Positions 48,801-60,890 of a stretch of 64,000 nucleotides of DNA are shown piece by piece; position 1 is the first letter of the stretch; each line of letters starts with the position of its first letter. The position numbers were made by a program, and so were the translations under genes. The notes beneath the pieces were generated by a model that was given only the letters and a program-made list of their open reading frames with translations, was not told the DNA's origin and did not search any database. The stretch lies in NCBI RefSeq assembly GCF_023101765.2, contig NC_064226.1, positions 1,790,001-1,854,000 on the forward strand, read 5' to 3'. This stretch comes from Spodoptera frugiperda. Taxonomy: Eukaryota > Arthropoda > Insecta > Lepidoptera > Noctuidae.

Positions 48801-49302
48801 GATTGAAAGCAACTATCTTAATTTTACCTTAGGACCAACATAACTAAATTATTCCAATTACAAATACCAAAACGTAAGATAACCATTCCCTTTGAAAGTT
48901 GTGACTAACTTCTATTACTAGATTCGAAGGCAGTATTGACTATTCTAGTTCAATTGGTTCAAGTAAATACCAATCGATAGAAAACAGGACCAAGGTCATA
49001 TTGGAAAATTCCAATTACACCTTTATCCTCAATACATTTAAAGTTTAAATTAGTGGAGCAGTTAATTTGTTAACAGTAATTATTTGGTCCTTGAATACGG
49101 ATCTGTTTGTCCCAGTTTAATTATGATTTAGGTTTATTAGTCAACTATGTTTGTGCTAGTTAATATTGTATTGTTAAGTTCTAGGTCCTATTGTTATAGG
49201 GAAACCTATTGTCAAACTCTAAACACTATTCTAGAACTTTCTTTATGAAGATGGCGGGAGGACGACACTAAAACGACCTTGGGAGCATCATTAGCAGGTG
49301 CT

Positions 49303-49384
49303 GATGATTTTTCCCGCCTTGGGCGAAGCGAGGAGTCTCAGACTCTTACTGTTCCTGTAACCTGCTAGGCAGTCCGCAACTGTG
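49303..49384 (-). mobile_element. SINE fragment (moth ~155-bp family)
   Basis: Contains cccgccttgggcgaagcgag, gtctcagactcttactg and ctgctaggcagtccgcaac; the middle is deleted. Lies tail to head with the next copy. Confidence 0.65.
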
Positions 49385-49409
49385 AGCATCAGCCCTATAA
49401 AGACATCCT

Positions 49410-49536
49410 TTTTGAGAGGGGAAGATCATCTTATGACTTCTTCCGCCTTGGGCGAAGCGAGGAGTCTCACTCTCTCTGTCTTGCTTTTCGAGGCCGGAGC
49501 CCCGGTAACCCGCTAGGCAGACCGCAGCTCTGGGTC
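49410..49536 (-). mobile_element. SINE (moth ~155-bp family)
   Basis: Contains gatcatcttatgacttcttc, cgccttgggcgaagcgagga and ggagccccggtaacccgcta. It shares the unusual gcgaagcgaggagtctca with the copy just before it, so the pair may descend from one local duplication. Confidence 0.65.
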
Positions 49537-50966
49537 GGCATCAGCCCAACTACCTACTGGGCCTATCTGTGTTGATCTGACGGGTCTGGTTCAGGTTAAG
49601 CGGCGGGCTATCCTTGCTGGCCGTCCGCAGACCCGCACGTACTGTGTGGCTGGAAATAGACCCCCTAGATAAAAGACCTAGCTTAATAAGGGACGTCAAA
49701 ATTCTATAGTCAGACTTTTTTACTTTAGGTTTAAGGTTTATAATTTTTTTTTAAATATACGCTTCCAAAAGTGCCTGAACTTGAAACACCGTATTACCAC
49801 GGAATACCATCAGTTTATTCGTAAAATTCCCTGCAAAAAGGCTGGATGTATTTTCACGACCATCTGTTAAGGTATTATGTTTCGAAGGACAAACACGGAT
49901 GTGGTTACATTGACGCGCGGTCGATCTTATGTCAAGACAGCTTTATAGATTGTTTACTGAACATTGATTTCATTGTGGCAAGTTTCTTTTAATATTATCG
50001 TTTAATATTCGTGCTTTTTTTGAAGATCTTATGAACTTGTTTAGAGATTTAAATGCAATTCGATTACGTTTATGAATACATCAATGAATGGGATTAACAT
50101 CAGTTTTAACATAATTTGTCGACCGCAGCAGAGCAGACCTCTCTTGTGTACCTAGAGGTGGTCTATAGTCCAACTGTCACAAACTGTTGGTGTAAGTACT
50201 TATTTCATTGCAAGCTCCATTATTCTCATAAACTTTTTTTCTGGCAAAATTCTGGCATTTATTTCAAAGATCCATATTTGTGGTCATGAAACTATTATTG
50301 TATAATACCAACAAAACAGTGTGCCAGGAATATAGCGCCAACTGACCGCGGATATCGTGCGGTAGCTGCTGTGGCCGGCTTCTTGGTACACGCGGCAGCA
50401 CATCAAGCTACACCTAACCTGTTAACAATTCCAACCTTGTTGCTTCATAATACAGATGAGAATCGATTAACAAGGGGTATTTTAATGTGCTTTCGACAAC
50501 AAGGATTGTCCAACACGGTATTAAAATGTATAGATAGTCGCCACACCATCGACCATGTGGCTTCGATCGCCATATTGCCTGTTAGCGGTTTCGGTTCGAC
50601 GGAAATTACATGGAAATGCATAATTTTCACCCTTCTGCATATGTACTTATGTACGTATATTCTGTGAACTGATTTGCGGTCATCACCCCGATTGTCTGTA
50701 GCGGTGACTCAGCATTTTGTATGCAGACTTTATAAGTTTGTAAGTGTATAAATTGTCAAGCAATTTTGTACTTTAAACGCATTTAATTAAAACTAATAAC
50801 AATGACGCATGCAGTTTAGTTAACATTTCTTAATGTAAGACTGACGGAAAGCAATAAAAGGTAAAAAAAAATATATTTATTGTACGATACCAGTGACTAA
50901 GCAGACAAAGTAATGAAGTAAATAACAAGTAGATAGACAAGAACATTTTCTAAGCTCTCTAGATAT

Positions 50967-51120
50967 CCCGGAGCTGCGGACTGCCTAGCGGATTACTGGG
51001 GCTCCGGCTTGAAAAGCAGGAGTAGGAACGAGGTGGATTTTTAATCAGTAAAAGTCTGACACTCTTTGCCTCGCCTAAGGCGAGAGAAGTCATTGGATGA
51101 CTTTCCTTCCTCAAAAAAAA
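50967..51120 (+). mobile_element. Complete SINE (moth ~155-bp family) with target duplication
   Basis: From ccggagctgcggactgccta through gggctccggcttgaaaagca and gcctcgcctaaggcgagaga to a short poly-A. Flanked by agctctctagatat (50953-50966) and agctctcttgatat (51121-51134), a 14-bp duplication with one mismatch. Confidence 0.85.
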
Positions 51121-52135
51121 AGCTCTCTTGATATATTGATATATTTAACTAAACATTATCGTATACCTAATTTACACACACATGCCCAAAGAACAAGAAG
51201 TTCCTTTAATATACTTCTACACATTCACCAATCTGCCCTTCCAACAAAAGAAATCAGCACATAAATAAAAAAGAAAGTTAACTTAGGACAAATATCAATG
51301 GCGTCGGGAACATCAACTTAAGTCTTGTCTAGACTGAACTAATGAAATACCTACATTCCACGATCAATACAAGATTACACAGCTTGGGAAATTATTATAC
51401 AGGCTGCGTGTCATGTTGCTATTTCTACGCTAGCGTTCGTTTTTCCATTATTTCGTCGTTCTAAAGAAATTGAAATAAACGATTGTTTTGTTGTTGTATC
51501 GATTTGTTTGGTAGTGACTTGTCCCTTTGAAATGAAACAAAAAAGCTACTTGTATTTAATAGGTAAATACGGTTTTCTGTATAGTATAGTCAGTGATTCT
51601 TGGATAATCAAATACATAGGTTAATTGGGTTTCTTAAATTCAAAATACTAATAAGAGAGTCAATATAGGATCCATAAGTAATTAGAAAGAAGATTTTTTT
51701 CTTTATTTCAACAAGAATTTAATAACCAATTTACAAAAGTATTCTTAGTGTTTTTTAAACAAATTTTAAAATAAAACCGATTTATTCCATTGTCTCTGCC
51801 TACCCCCATGGGAGACAGACGTGAGGTTATGTATGTATGTAAAACAGTTTTCACTGAAGTTTTGATCCACAACAAACAACACCGAAAAATAAAAAAAGAA
51901 ATCGTTTTTTCTTTACCTAACGTGTAAAAGAATGCTAGGTATACATACCTAGTACGTTTTGTCGCGTGGTATTGAAAGTATGCGTGACGTGAAGGTCAGG
52001 TAGGAATCAGCCATTTTGTGTCACGCCATCCCGCGCTTACATCAAACAATCGTAGAAAATAATGCGTAAGTAATGTAACCTTTTGATTTCCTTAATGACG
52101 TGTCCTCAAGTGTAGTTGTACGAAACAGTTCTTTA

Positions 52136-52286
52136 CCCTTAGTATGAGTTTGCTTTACGTTTAAAGTAATCGAAATGAGACCGCGTTCGACGCTTTGATT
52201 GGTTGGTTTATTCGAGTCGGCCAATCAGAGCGCCGGGCGCGGTCTCGTTTCGATTACTTTAAACGTAAAACAAACTCATACTAAGG
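52136..52286. repeat. Near-perfect foldback element with inverted CCAAT boxes, copy 3
   Basis: Arms from cttagtatgagtttg to its complement caaactcatactaag are almost perfectly complementary over more than 50 nt, around a short centre with gattggttgg and ggccaatcagagcgc. It is the least diverged of three copies in the window. No transposase is encoded. Confidence 0.75.
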
Positions 52287-54884
52287 CCCCTTGTTCTCTT
52301 TTGTATTTAACTATTTCTGTTTCTAGCCTACATTGAAACGTATAATTTTGTGCGACTCGAATGAATGAATCGATATTTCTGTGGCGGCTTTTCCATTTTT
52401 ATTCAACTCTTTGTTCTGTCGTGTAATTAGGTACGTGCTTTACAACAATAAAGTAGTAATGTTTTAATGTTTAATGCTGATGTTTGTATGTGTCGTGTAA
52501 AAAGTTCTCGCCAAATTAGGTACAACCGAATATTCAGAACGTGTTGTTTTATTTTCTCTTGTTTCCTCTTTCCGCAGGTGATTACATCACGTCCATACTT
52601 TTATTTCTAACTTTTATCTCCTAAAACAATACTTTGAACTTTCATAACGATCCTCAAAAATCACATTTCCTCTACACAGAACCCCACTAAAACATAATTC
52701 TCTCCGCAGCAGTTGATTGGCTCGCGTAAAACGCTCGGAAAAAGGAAAAAAAATGTCCCAGTAAAAGCCCACACACACACGAGACACCTCCAAAGAAAAC
52801 AAACAGCTGTTACCTCTCCCTCTGTGTGCAGTTGTCCTGTGTATACAAGCCCTAATAAGGGCCTCGCTAAAAGCACTTATCTGGTTTAAAACCCTTTAAA
52901 TGAAGCAATAAATGCGAGCGTCGCTGGGTGGCACACACGCGCACTGTTTATTTACGAGGAAAACATTCCCCTGTCTGTGTTACTGCGAAGGTGTTGAAAT
53001 TGTTTTAGCAATCGGGATTTGAGAGTACAGAATTAATTCATAGGTACACAGAATAAATATGAATGCGAAATGAGGATCTCTCAACGTGTGTATTAACTTG
53101 TCCGTATGCAAAGCAGGTGAAACTAATAGAATCTTATTTAAGTGTTGTTTGTTTAGTCTCGGGGCACGGAGCTTTAGGGTAATCTACATCGATCTTTGCA
53201 CTTGGGGGTGAACAAACTCATTGAAGTACACCCGGCCCCGGCTGGTCACGGGGCGGTGTGATTTGCAACCATTTTGTGTAGCTAGAAAATTTTTAAGTTG
53301 CTATAAAAATACGCAAATATCTCGACCCCTCGCGTCACGACCCTCGTGGAAACGTTCGTCATTCTCAAATCTGTCACGTACACTGTCGGGAACAATTTAA
53401 ATTTTTCCGCCCAGAGATCGCGAACAATTTTGACAAAGTTTAATGAACATCGTATAATGATATTCGGTTCAATTAACGCCGATGGCGCGTCAGAGGTGTT
53501 TAATGTTTGGACCACACCGACGAGTTAATTGATACATAAACACACTAGATTGGATGGTAACGGTTTACTGCAGTTTGCTCACAGTGTTATCTCATGTTAG
53601 TGCGGATTGTGGAGCTCTTAATCTCGTTCTATAGATGGCTGATCAGGCAATATTCAATTGAGTTTGATTGGATGATTGGGCTCCTGCGAGTTAACTGCTA
53701 TTAATTTAATGAAATGACATAGTTTAGCGATATGGGTGTTATTATCTAATAAAGCAGCTAAGGATTTAGTTTGTTAACACTCGCGTCATATACGTATTAA
53801 ATTCGAGCAGCAAAAATACTATGGATTCTCGGCTCTCGTTCGCCAATAAATTGTACCAAATTAATTGTCCCGGCTTCGCCACAAAACAGGATATCCGAGA
53901 AACAGGAAAATGTCGCCGCGTCGGACGCAATCTACCGAACACTACACCTGTTACGGACTTAATTCTTTTACGCGTACAATGACTTCTTTTACCGCGTGTT
54001 CCTTTGACAACAGTGTCTTTTCGTCCTAATGGAGATTTCTGCTCTGTTTATTCGTTTTGTCGCATTTTCTTCAGATGTTTGTCCTCGGCTTGAAATTTTG
54101 AAGGCGCTTTTCATATTTTTTTGTTTTGTACATTTTTTTTCTTTCTGCCAAATGTTGTCAAGATACACAAATATTTCTTTCTTTTCTCTACTCAATGGTA
54201 CACAAATATTTCTTGGAACAGAAAAGGCAGCCTTTTACAACCAAAGCTAGCAAAGCAACGGAAAATACTTCTATTATCTAATTTACCATTTACTTCCCAG
54301 AAAAACAGCTTTAGAAATAAATTAAAACAGCAAAGATGGAAGAGACACGGGTGTCACAGAATTCTGCGAAAATAAGCGAGTGAATTACATATTCCTGTCC
54401 CGTTGTTCTCTGTGAGCATCTGAAAATGAATAGAAATGAGTTTCTAGGTGAACCAGACGAATACACTATGAGGATGCAGAGTATATTAGTTTTAAAGATT
54501 GTGCCACGAGCATGCAGGCTGGGTAACGTCGCATAAGCCTTTGCAGCTGAAGCCGCGAGATAAACAGCTCATACTGACAGTATTTCTCTTTAATTTGTGA
54601 GGTTTGAGGTACGATGGGGGTTTAAAAAAGCAACACTGCTGCTGGGAGTGGGTTTTGTGGTATTCATAGCGGTTTGAGGATTTCTAGTATACCTAGATGA
54701 GAGTAGTTGAAACGCTATAGTATTTGGTGTATTCGAATTCTCAATAAGCAATTTCCGTGAAAATTATTATCGAGATTAGGAAGTTGTAGTAGGTCGAAAT
54801 TGAAATTGGATAAGAAATTGTTTGGCTTTTATAGCGAAATTTTAAGATAATTGGTAAAATGGCAATTACATATTCCCAGTATAT

Positions 54885-55010
54885 GGCAATAGCCTCACCT
54901 CGTATATTGGATTTATAACACAAATGGTGAAAAGTTGGTGTACATTGTACAGTGGCGTTACGTACCATAATGTGCACCTCTGCCTACCCCTTCTGGGTTA
55001 AAAGGCGTAC
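54885..55010 (+). repeat. Dispersed repeat (cacctctgcctacccctt type), copy 2
   Basis: Shares tataacacaaatggtgaaaa, the gtgtacattgtacagtggcg stretch and cacctctgcctaccccttct with copy 1. Confidence 0.5.
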
Positions 55011-55374
55011 CGATACGAGCAATTATATTAATTGCGTCTGTATTAAACTTGTGCTATGTTGTGAAAATGATTTTCAAAAATAAAATACCTTCGTCCATAT
55101 CAAATGCCAAAAGAAGAGTCTGTTTATAATGAACAAGGAGTCAACTAATTAATATTTTTAATTAACATGCTGGCCTGTATACGTTTTTACTGAAAACGAA
55201 TCAACATAAAATAGCCTCCGCTCTGGTTCCATCTGAATTTTAATAAAATACATAATATTTTTTTAAGTTCGTAAAAAAATATCCGTAGTTAATTAGTAAC
55301 ATTTTTAATTTGGATTTTTTAATGTGAACCTTACCTATCAGTTAGTCAGAAATGATCGACCGCGCGATGTCTGG

Positions 55375-55500
55375 GCGATCGATCGACTCTTTGTGTGATC
55401 CACAAATTGTTGTTTCGGGTCTGGGTGTCGAGTGAATTTGTATGTTTGTAGACGCACCCACGACATACGAGAAAATCCTAGTGTGGTGCAACGTTTTTTA
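55375..55500 (+). mobile_element. tRNA-derived SINE, copy 2 (head lost)
   Basis: Shares actctttgtgtgatccacaa, attgttgtttcgggtctggg and tagacgcacccacg with copy 1. Confidence 0.55.
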
Positions 55501-55709
55501 TATTTTAAATGAAAGTGTCAAAATCTACAAATTCATGAACCAAACCGTTACGACAGATGACACGTTACATACATACAAATATGAAAATGCAAACAACCGA
55601 ACAAATCGTATCTACAATCTACATTCACAAACAAAACAACAACAGTACAAAACAAACCTAATTTTCTACGGTACTTTTAATTTGGTAACTAAGCAAAGGG
55701 CAGGGTAGT

Positions 55710-56285
55710 AGTATAACTACCTAATATTTGAGGTTATAACGATAGTGCGGTGCATGGAGCAGAGCATACAATAGCCAGTGTTGGCCCGGAGCAAACATTA
55801 GTGGCTCTATGAAGACTTTATTAACTGTACAGTAATTATTATTAGAACTTATTATCAGTTTAAAAACTTGTATAGTAATTATATGCGATATTGTTATACT
55901 ATGGCATTAATCAATAATTAATCTAATTATAAGTAAATATGGTCTAATTTTGACTTTGATTTGCTACCTCTTTTTTTTAAGCGGGGATAATCATCCAATG
56001 ACTTCTCCCGCCTTGGGCGAGGCGAGAGGGAGTGTCAGACTCTTAGTGACTAAAAAAAAACCCCGTTCCTTCTTCTGCTTTTCGAGCCGGAGCCCCGGTA
56101 AGCCCGCTAGGTAGTCCGCAGCACCGGTTGATTTGCTACCTAAAGGTTAAAGTATAACTACCAAATATTTGAGGTTATAACGATAGTGCGGTGCATGGAG
56201 TATACAATAGCCGGTGTTGGCTCGAAGCAAACATCAGCCGCTCTGTGAGAACTTTATTAACTATACTGGGTAGTAATTATGCGTG
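55710..56285. repeat. Local tandem duplication split by a SINE
   Basis: Units of about 135 bp at 55710-55845 and 56151-56285, both starting agtataactacc and containing gaggttataacgatagtgcg, gtgcatggag and gactttatta or aactttatta. A SINE and its target duplication (172 bp) lie in the spacer, so the units were about 270 bp apart before insertion. Confidence 0.75.
55970..56127 (-). mobile_element. Complete SINE (moth ~155-bp family) with perfect target duplication
   Basis: Flanked by exact 14-bp copies of ttgatttgctacct (55956-55969 and 56128-56141). The poly-A tail lies at the low-coordinate end, so the element is on the minus strand. The perfect duplication means recent insertion. Confidence 0.88.
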
Positions 56286-56387
56286 ATATTTTGGTTTTAT
56301 ATTTTAACAGACATTGTAGACCTTAATTATACTTGTTGAAATGTTGTCCCGCACTTTAATATATTTCTGTGTCATCCTAGATTTAGA

Positions 56388-56487
56388 GAGTCACCGAGAC
56401 TCTGGCTACCGTTTTTAGTACGTAAGAGTTTTACACTCCTTCTTGACTGGGCGGGAGACGTCATTGGATGATTTTCCCCCTCAAAAA
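56388..56487 (+). mobile_element. SINE fragment (moth ~155-bp family)
   Basis: 3' part only: gtaagagttttacactcctt, ggcgggagacgtcattggat and gattttccccctcaaaaaaa. Diverged from the other copies. Confidence 0.6.
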
Positions 56488-56659
56488 AAGATCACAAAGC
56501 ATCTTCACAAGTATTATCTGCATGTAAACACATTTATTATTGACAACATAACTGTTCCATAACCTAGGGGATAGTAACAACAAAGTTTTAGCACATAAAT
56601 ATTCAAGTCCAAACATTACTGAAGTATTCTAGTACATTACGCATCAAGCTGTACACGAC

Positions 56660-57500
56660 CAGTATAAAATGACAGCTGTACTAATAGAAAGATCGTACAA
56701 AGCGAGGTCATGATAAACTGGTGTTGTTTAGCTCGATGTGACGCCTTGTGTACAAAATACAAGTTTTTGTTCTCAACTACAAGTAACTGAAGGAACAAAA
56801 ACTTTTCAATTATGTAAACGGTACGCTAAAGGCGACAATTCCCGTTTGCACTTTGCTTATGAATATATTTACTTTGTATATTTTGTTCTAATAAGTTCAG
56901 AAAGTCATCAGTGCAAAGGTGGAATATTTTTTATACGTTTTTAATTTTACAAAGGAATATCTCATACAGTAATGATTTTACAGAAAGTTTCGTCAAAATG
57001 AAATTATGTTCGAATTTAATAATAGTACCAACTTTGCTAAAGACAAACGATACACTACCTAAGGAAAACAAACAATTCGATCAAAACAAAAGCTTGCAAG
57101 CAGCAGCGAGCGACTCACATGGGACCACAGACCACACCCATACAGCAAATAAGATAAAATATTAGAAAGCGGTTATCCATCATAAGTTTAACGGATCCCA
57201 AACACCAAGAGCGGTAAGTAAAAGAAAACTCGACGAGACAGTGAGGAGAAAATGTTCAATTATGCAAAAGGTCCAGCAAGGAGTATGGTGCACGTCTTCG
57301 CTCCGTTTGCGCATTCACTTATGAATAAATTCACAATTTTCTTTGATGCCTAGAAGATGTACGACTGTCGACTAACTCGATTGTACACTTAGCTTCACAT
57401 CAAACTATGCAACCAGTATAAACTGACCGTTGAAAACGCGGTGAGATCATACAAAGCGAGACCATCATAAACTGGTATTGTATAACTCGATGTGGACCTA
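56660..57500. repeat. Dispersed repeat pair (ccagtataaactgac / cgatgtg type)
   Basis: Segments at about 56640-56750 and 57400-57500 share accagtataaa(a)tgac, tacaaagcgag, cat(g)ataaactggt and ctcgatgtg. A third, shorter copy is at about 15290-15360. Class unknown. Confidence 0.5.
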
Positions 57501-57908
57501 TGTTTACGCTACATACATATTTTGTACCGCACACGTCGGCCACGAGTTCGCTCGAGTGTTAACATTTTAAGGCTATAGTGATGTGTATTCAGTTGGAGAG
57601 GGAATATAGAGCATTGAGTGTCTATCCATCGATTTATTTCAAATAAACTAGAACACATAAACAGCTACCAGTACAGTCTGTTTTATACATGAAGAAGAAA
57701 TGCCTATCTTAGCCTTAATATAATTATCAGGAAGTGTACACATCATACCAAAAATAATTCACCTTTTTCTAATATTAAATCGAGTGGCATGTATAGGACA
57801 CGATCACATTCGAGCGACAATCTCCTGAGACGCGATAAATTGACATTTGATGGAGCGTCTAATTCAACTTGTTTTTAAGTAGGCCACGAGAGCTAAGAAA
57901 AGGGTTCA

Positions 57909-58727
57909 ACAGCGGCTGCACTCCTCTCCCTCAAAGTGCACCTCTCCAACATCCGAGGCTTGCACTCAAATCTCAATGCGGTCCATCACCATCTGGAGAC
58001 CGAGAACCCAACGCTCTTGTTTCTCTCGGAGACCCAGATCAGATGTCCGTCGGACGTATCATACCTGAACTACCCAGGCTTTTCTCTGGAGCACAATTTC
58101 GTTCCCCGTGCAGGCGTATGCCTATACGTCCAAGACGGCGTCTGTTACCGGCGTCTCCGAAACTTTGAGGACCCCAGTTTTTCAACCTTGTGGATACTGG
58201 TGGACACAGGCATAGAGAAAATCCTCTATGCCTGTGTCTACCGGTCGCACAGCGGAGATTTGGAGACGACCAGATTAGCGCAGCACCTTGTGGAGACGGC
58301 GGATGCGGCTCGGCAGAGGTACCCTTCGGCCCAGTTGGTGTTACTGGGGGACTTTAACGCCCATCACCAGGAGTGGCTGTTCCCATACCAGTGCACTGAC
58401 CATGCTGGGAGGGAAATGCGTAAGCTTGCGCTAACGCTTGGCCTGACCCAGCTGGTCCAGGAGGCCACAAGGGTGCCCGATGTCGACTCGCACACTGCCA
58501 ACTGCCTAGACCTTCTGCTGACAACTGATCCAGACAGCTACTCGGTGTCAGTATCTTCACCCTTGGGTAGCTCTGACCACTGTCTGGTGAAATCCGTATC
58601 CACGTACTCCCCACCGGATCCTTGTCCCAGAGGATCTCGGCGGATGTGGCGGTACAAGTCAGCAGATTGGGATGGGATGCGATCCTTTTGCATCCTATCC
58701 TTGGCGGCCTGTCTGCTTCTCTACTGA
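57909..58727 (+). pseudogene. LINE endonuclease (APE-like), first part of ORF2
   Basis: Apurinic/apyrimidinic-type endonuclease that would nick target DNA. Seen: VHLSNIRGLHSNLNAV with the metal-site Asn, LLFLSETQ with the Glu, YACVYRSHSGD, LVLLGDFNAHHQEW and LGSSDHCLV near the end. No ATG begins this frame, consistent with 5' truncation. A single-base frameshift near 58680 separates it from the reverse transcriptase part, whose frame overlaps the end of this one. Confidence 0.88.
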
Positions 58728-59655
58728 GGACCCGTCAGCTTGTGCGGATGCCATAACAGGGGTGTTGCGTCAGGGCATGGAATACTACATTCCATTCTCG
58801 GACGCGACATCTTTCGGTGGGACTCGTCCATGGTTCGATGCCGACTGCAGACGTGCTGAAGCGCGAAAGCATGCGGCATACTTGGCATGGGCGGATGCCA
58901 GGCGTCGTAAGGCTGACGACACTCTTCAGAGGAAGAGAGCCTATAACAGGGCTGCCAAGTCATGCAAAAAGGCATTACGGATGGCCCGGTTCAACCACAT
59001 TGGCCGAATAGGGAACAAACTGGCTTCTTATCCAGCGGGTAGTAAAGCATTCTGGTCCCTGGCCAAGGCGGTTGAATCGAACTTCTGCCGCCCTTCACTC
59101 CCACCTCTCCTGGGGCCTAACGGGACGCTGGCACACACCGCGGTAGAGAAGGCAAACCTGTTTGCTTCTCTATTTGCGGAATCTTCACGTCTTGATACTG
59201 GTGGCGCTATACCTCCTTCTCTAAATAACGTATGCGAGACGAAAATGTCGAAAATTCGCATCCGACAGAAGGAGGTGTATAAGACGTTGCGTAATCTCGA
59301 CGTGAACAAGGCCAGTGGCCCCGACGGAATCCCGGCCGTGGTTTTAAAAACCTGTGCGCCTGAGTTGTCTCCAATCCTGACACGCCTGTTTCGACTTTCC
59401 TTGGAGACTGGTCAAGTGCCGGTTGCATGGAAGCTGGCCAACGTGCAGCCTGTGCCCAAAAAAGGTAGTCGTGCCGACCCTAACAATTACCGACCAATCT
59501 CGGTCACGTCCATACTCTGTAAGAGTATGGAACGTGTACTTAACAACAGGCTCCTGGCATACCTTGAAGGTAACGACCTCCTCAGCGATCAGCAGTATGG
59601 GTTTCGCCGCAACCGATCCACTGGGGACCTTCTTGCGTATGCCACCCACATTTAG
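58672..59655 (+). pseudogene. LINE reverse transcriptase, N-terminal part of domain
   Basis: A linker rich in Arg/Ala (ARKHAAYLAWADARRRKADD), then RT blocks: NKASGPDGIPAVVLK, PVPKKGSRADPNNYRPISV and YGFRRNRSTGDLL. It ends at an in-frame TAG (59653-59655), after which the same frame continues with the next RT block. Confidence 0.9.
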
Positions 59656-60806
59656 AGCGAGGCCATCGAGAAGCACGGGGAGGCAATAGCGGTCTCTCTC
59701 GATATATCGAAGGCCTTTGACAGGGTTTGGCACGACAGCCTTATCGGCAAGCTTCCTGCATATGGACTTCCCGCTGATCTGTGCAGATGGATTGCAGACT
59801 TCCTGAGGGATCGGTCAATCCGAGTAGTCATTGATGGCTGCTCGTCTGACCAATTTGGTATCAACGCCGGAGTCCTCAGGGGTCAGTACTTTCAGCAACG
59901 CTCTTTTTGCTGCACATCAACGACCTGCTTAAGCCCGGTATCTTTGGGTATGCAGATGACAGCACAGTTGTTGAAAGGTATGTGTCCGATGCGCGGACTA
60001 GCGGAACACAGATCCAGTCTCTAAGAGAATCCATGGTCGAACGGTTGAACTCGTCCTTGAAGGCGGTCTCCGATTGGGGTGACGCCAACTTGGTCAGGTT
60101 CAACGCTACCAAAACCCAGGCGTGTCTATTCTCTGCCAAACGGAGTCAATTTCCGCTGGCTCCTACTTTCCGAAATGTATCCGTTCCAATATCGGATCAT
60201 CTAGAGCTTCTTGGCGTAACTCTATCGCCAACGCTAAACTTCGGCTCTTATATAGAGTCGAAGGCGCATCTGGCTGGTAGGAAGTTGGGTATCCTCTCGA
60301 AGGTGAGACGGTACTTCACACCAAAACAACTGCTGAGCCTGTACCAAGCGCAGGTTCGGTCATGTATGGAGTACTGTTCTCACCTTTGGGACGGCTCGGC
60401 TGAATACCAGCTGGATGCGCTCGAACACATTGAAAGGCGTGCCAAGAAGCTCATCAACGATGATGCGCTTGTGGAGGCCCGGCTTCAAAGCCTTGAACAC
60501 AGGCGCAAGGTCGCAAGCCTTTCCGTTTTTTACCGGATACATTTCGGAGAGTGTGCGGGGGAATTGCACAACTTGATTCCCCCTAGTCCTTTTCATCATC
60601 GAACCACAAGACAATCGGCGAGGCGTCACCGCTTCATGGTAGATATCCCACCCACTCGCACGAAGCGCTTCGCTTCAAGCTTCCTTGTGCGAACTGCTAG
60701 GGAGTGGAACTCCTTGCCGGAGTCTGTGTTTCCTGATGGGTATAACCTGGGTGTCTTCAAGGCCCGAGTGAATAGGTTGCTTATGGGCAGACGTGCTCCA
60801 CCGTAG
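59656..60806 (+). pseudogene. LINE reverse transcriptase, catalytic and C-terminal part
   Basis: Continues after the stop with VSLDISKAFDRVWH (first catalytic Asp) and, after a one-base deletion near 59880, in another frame with GIFGYADDSTVV (YADD catalytic pair). The C-terminal part has LELLGVTLSPTLNF, LLSLYQAQVRSCMEYCSHLW and TAREWNSLPESVF, typical of this group. It ends at TAG 60804-60806. Confidence 0.9.
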
Positions 60807-60890
60807 GCCGCATCATCACTTACCATCAGGTGAGATAGCGGTCAAACGTCGACCCATTAAATGTAAAAAAAAAAAAAAAAAAAAAAAAAA

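Larger units (their letters stand above)
44575..55373. other. Non-coding region with SINEs, no gene seen
   Basis: No exon with both splice sites and a recognisable domain found on either strand. SINEs lie at 45704-45845, 49303-49384, 49410-49536 and 50967-51120, the CCAAT foldback at 52136-52286 and a dispersed repeat at 54885-55010. The ORF at 50371-50667 (and its minus shadow) has ordinary amino-acid composition but no motif, and I do not call it. Confidence 0.5.
57900..60890 (+). mobile_element. 5'-truncated Jockey/CR1-group LINE
   Basis: Endonuclease, reverse transcriptase, a 3' UTR (ending acttaccatcaggtgagata...) and a run of 26 A at 60865-60890. ORF1 is missing. The coding part has two frameshifts (about 58680 and 59880) and a stop at 59653-59655, so the copy is dead. 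GC content is visibly higher than in the flanks. No target duplication found by eye. Clade placement is by the general look of the motifs. Confidence 0.9.

Noticed and set aside
50371..50667. 98-codon plus-strand frame and its 61-codon minus-strand shadow
   Set aside because: No family motif, no splice sites that make sense, and both strands open over the same bases.
53989..54375. Overlapping short frames on both strands
   Set aside because: Low-complexity T-rich and A-rich DNA open in several frames; no motif.
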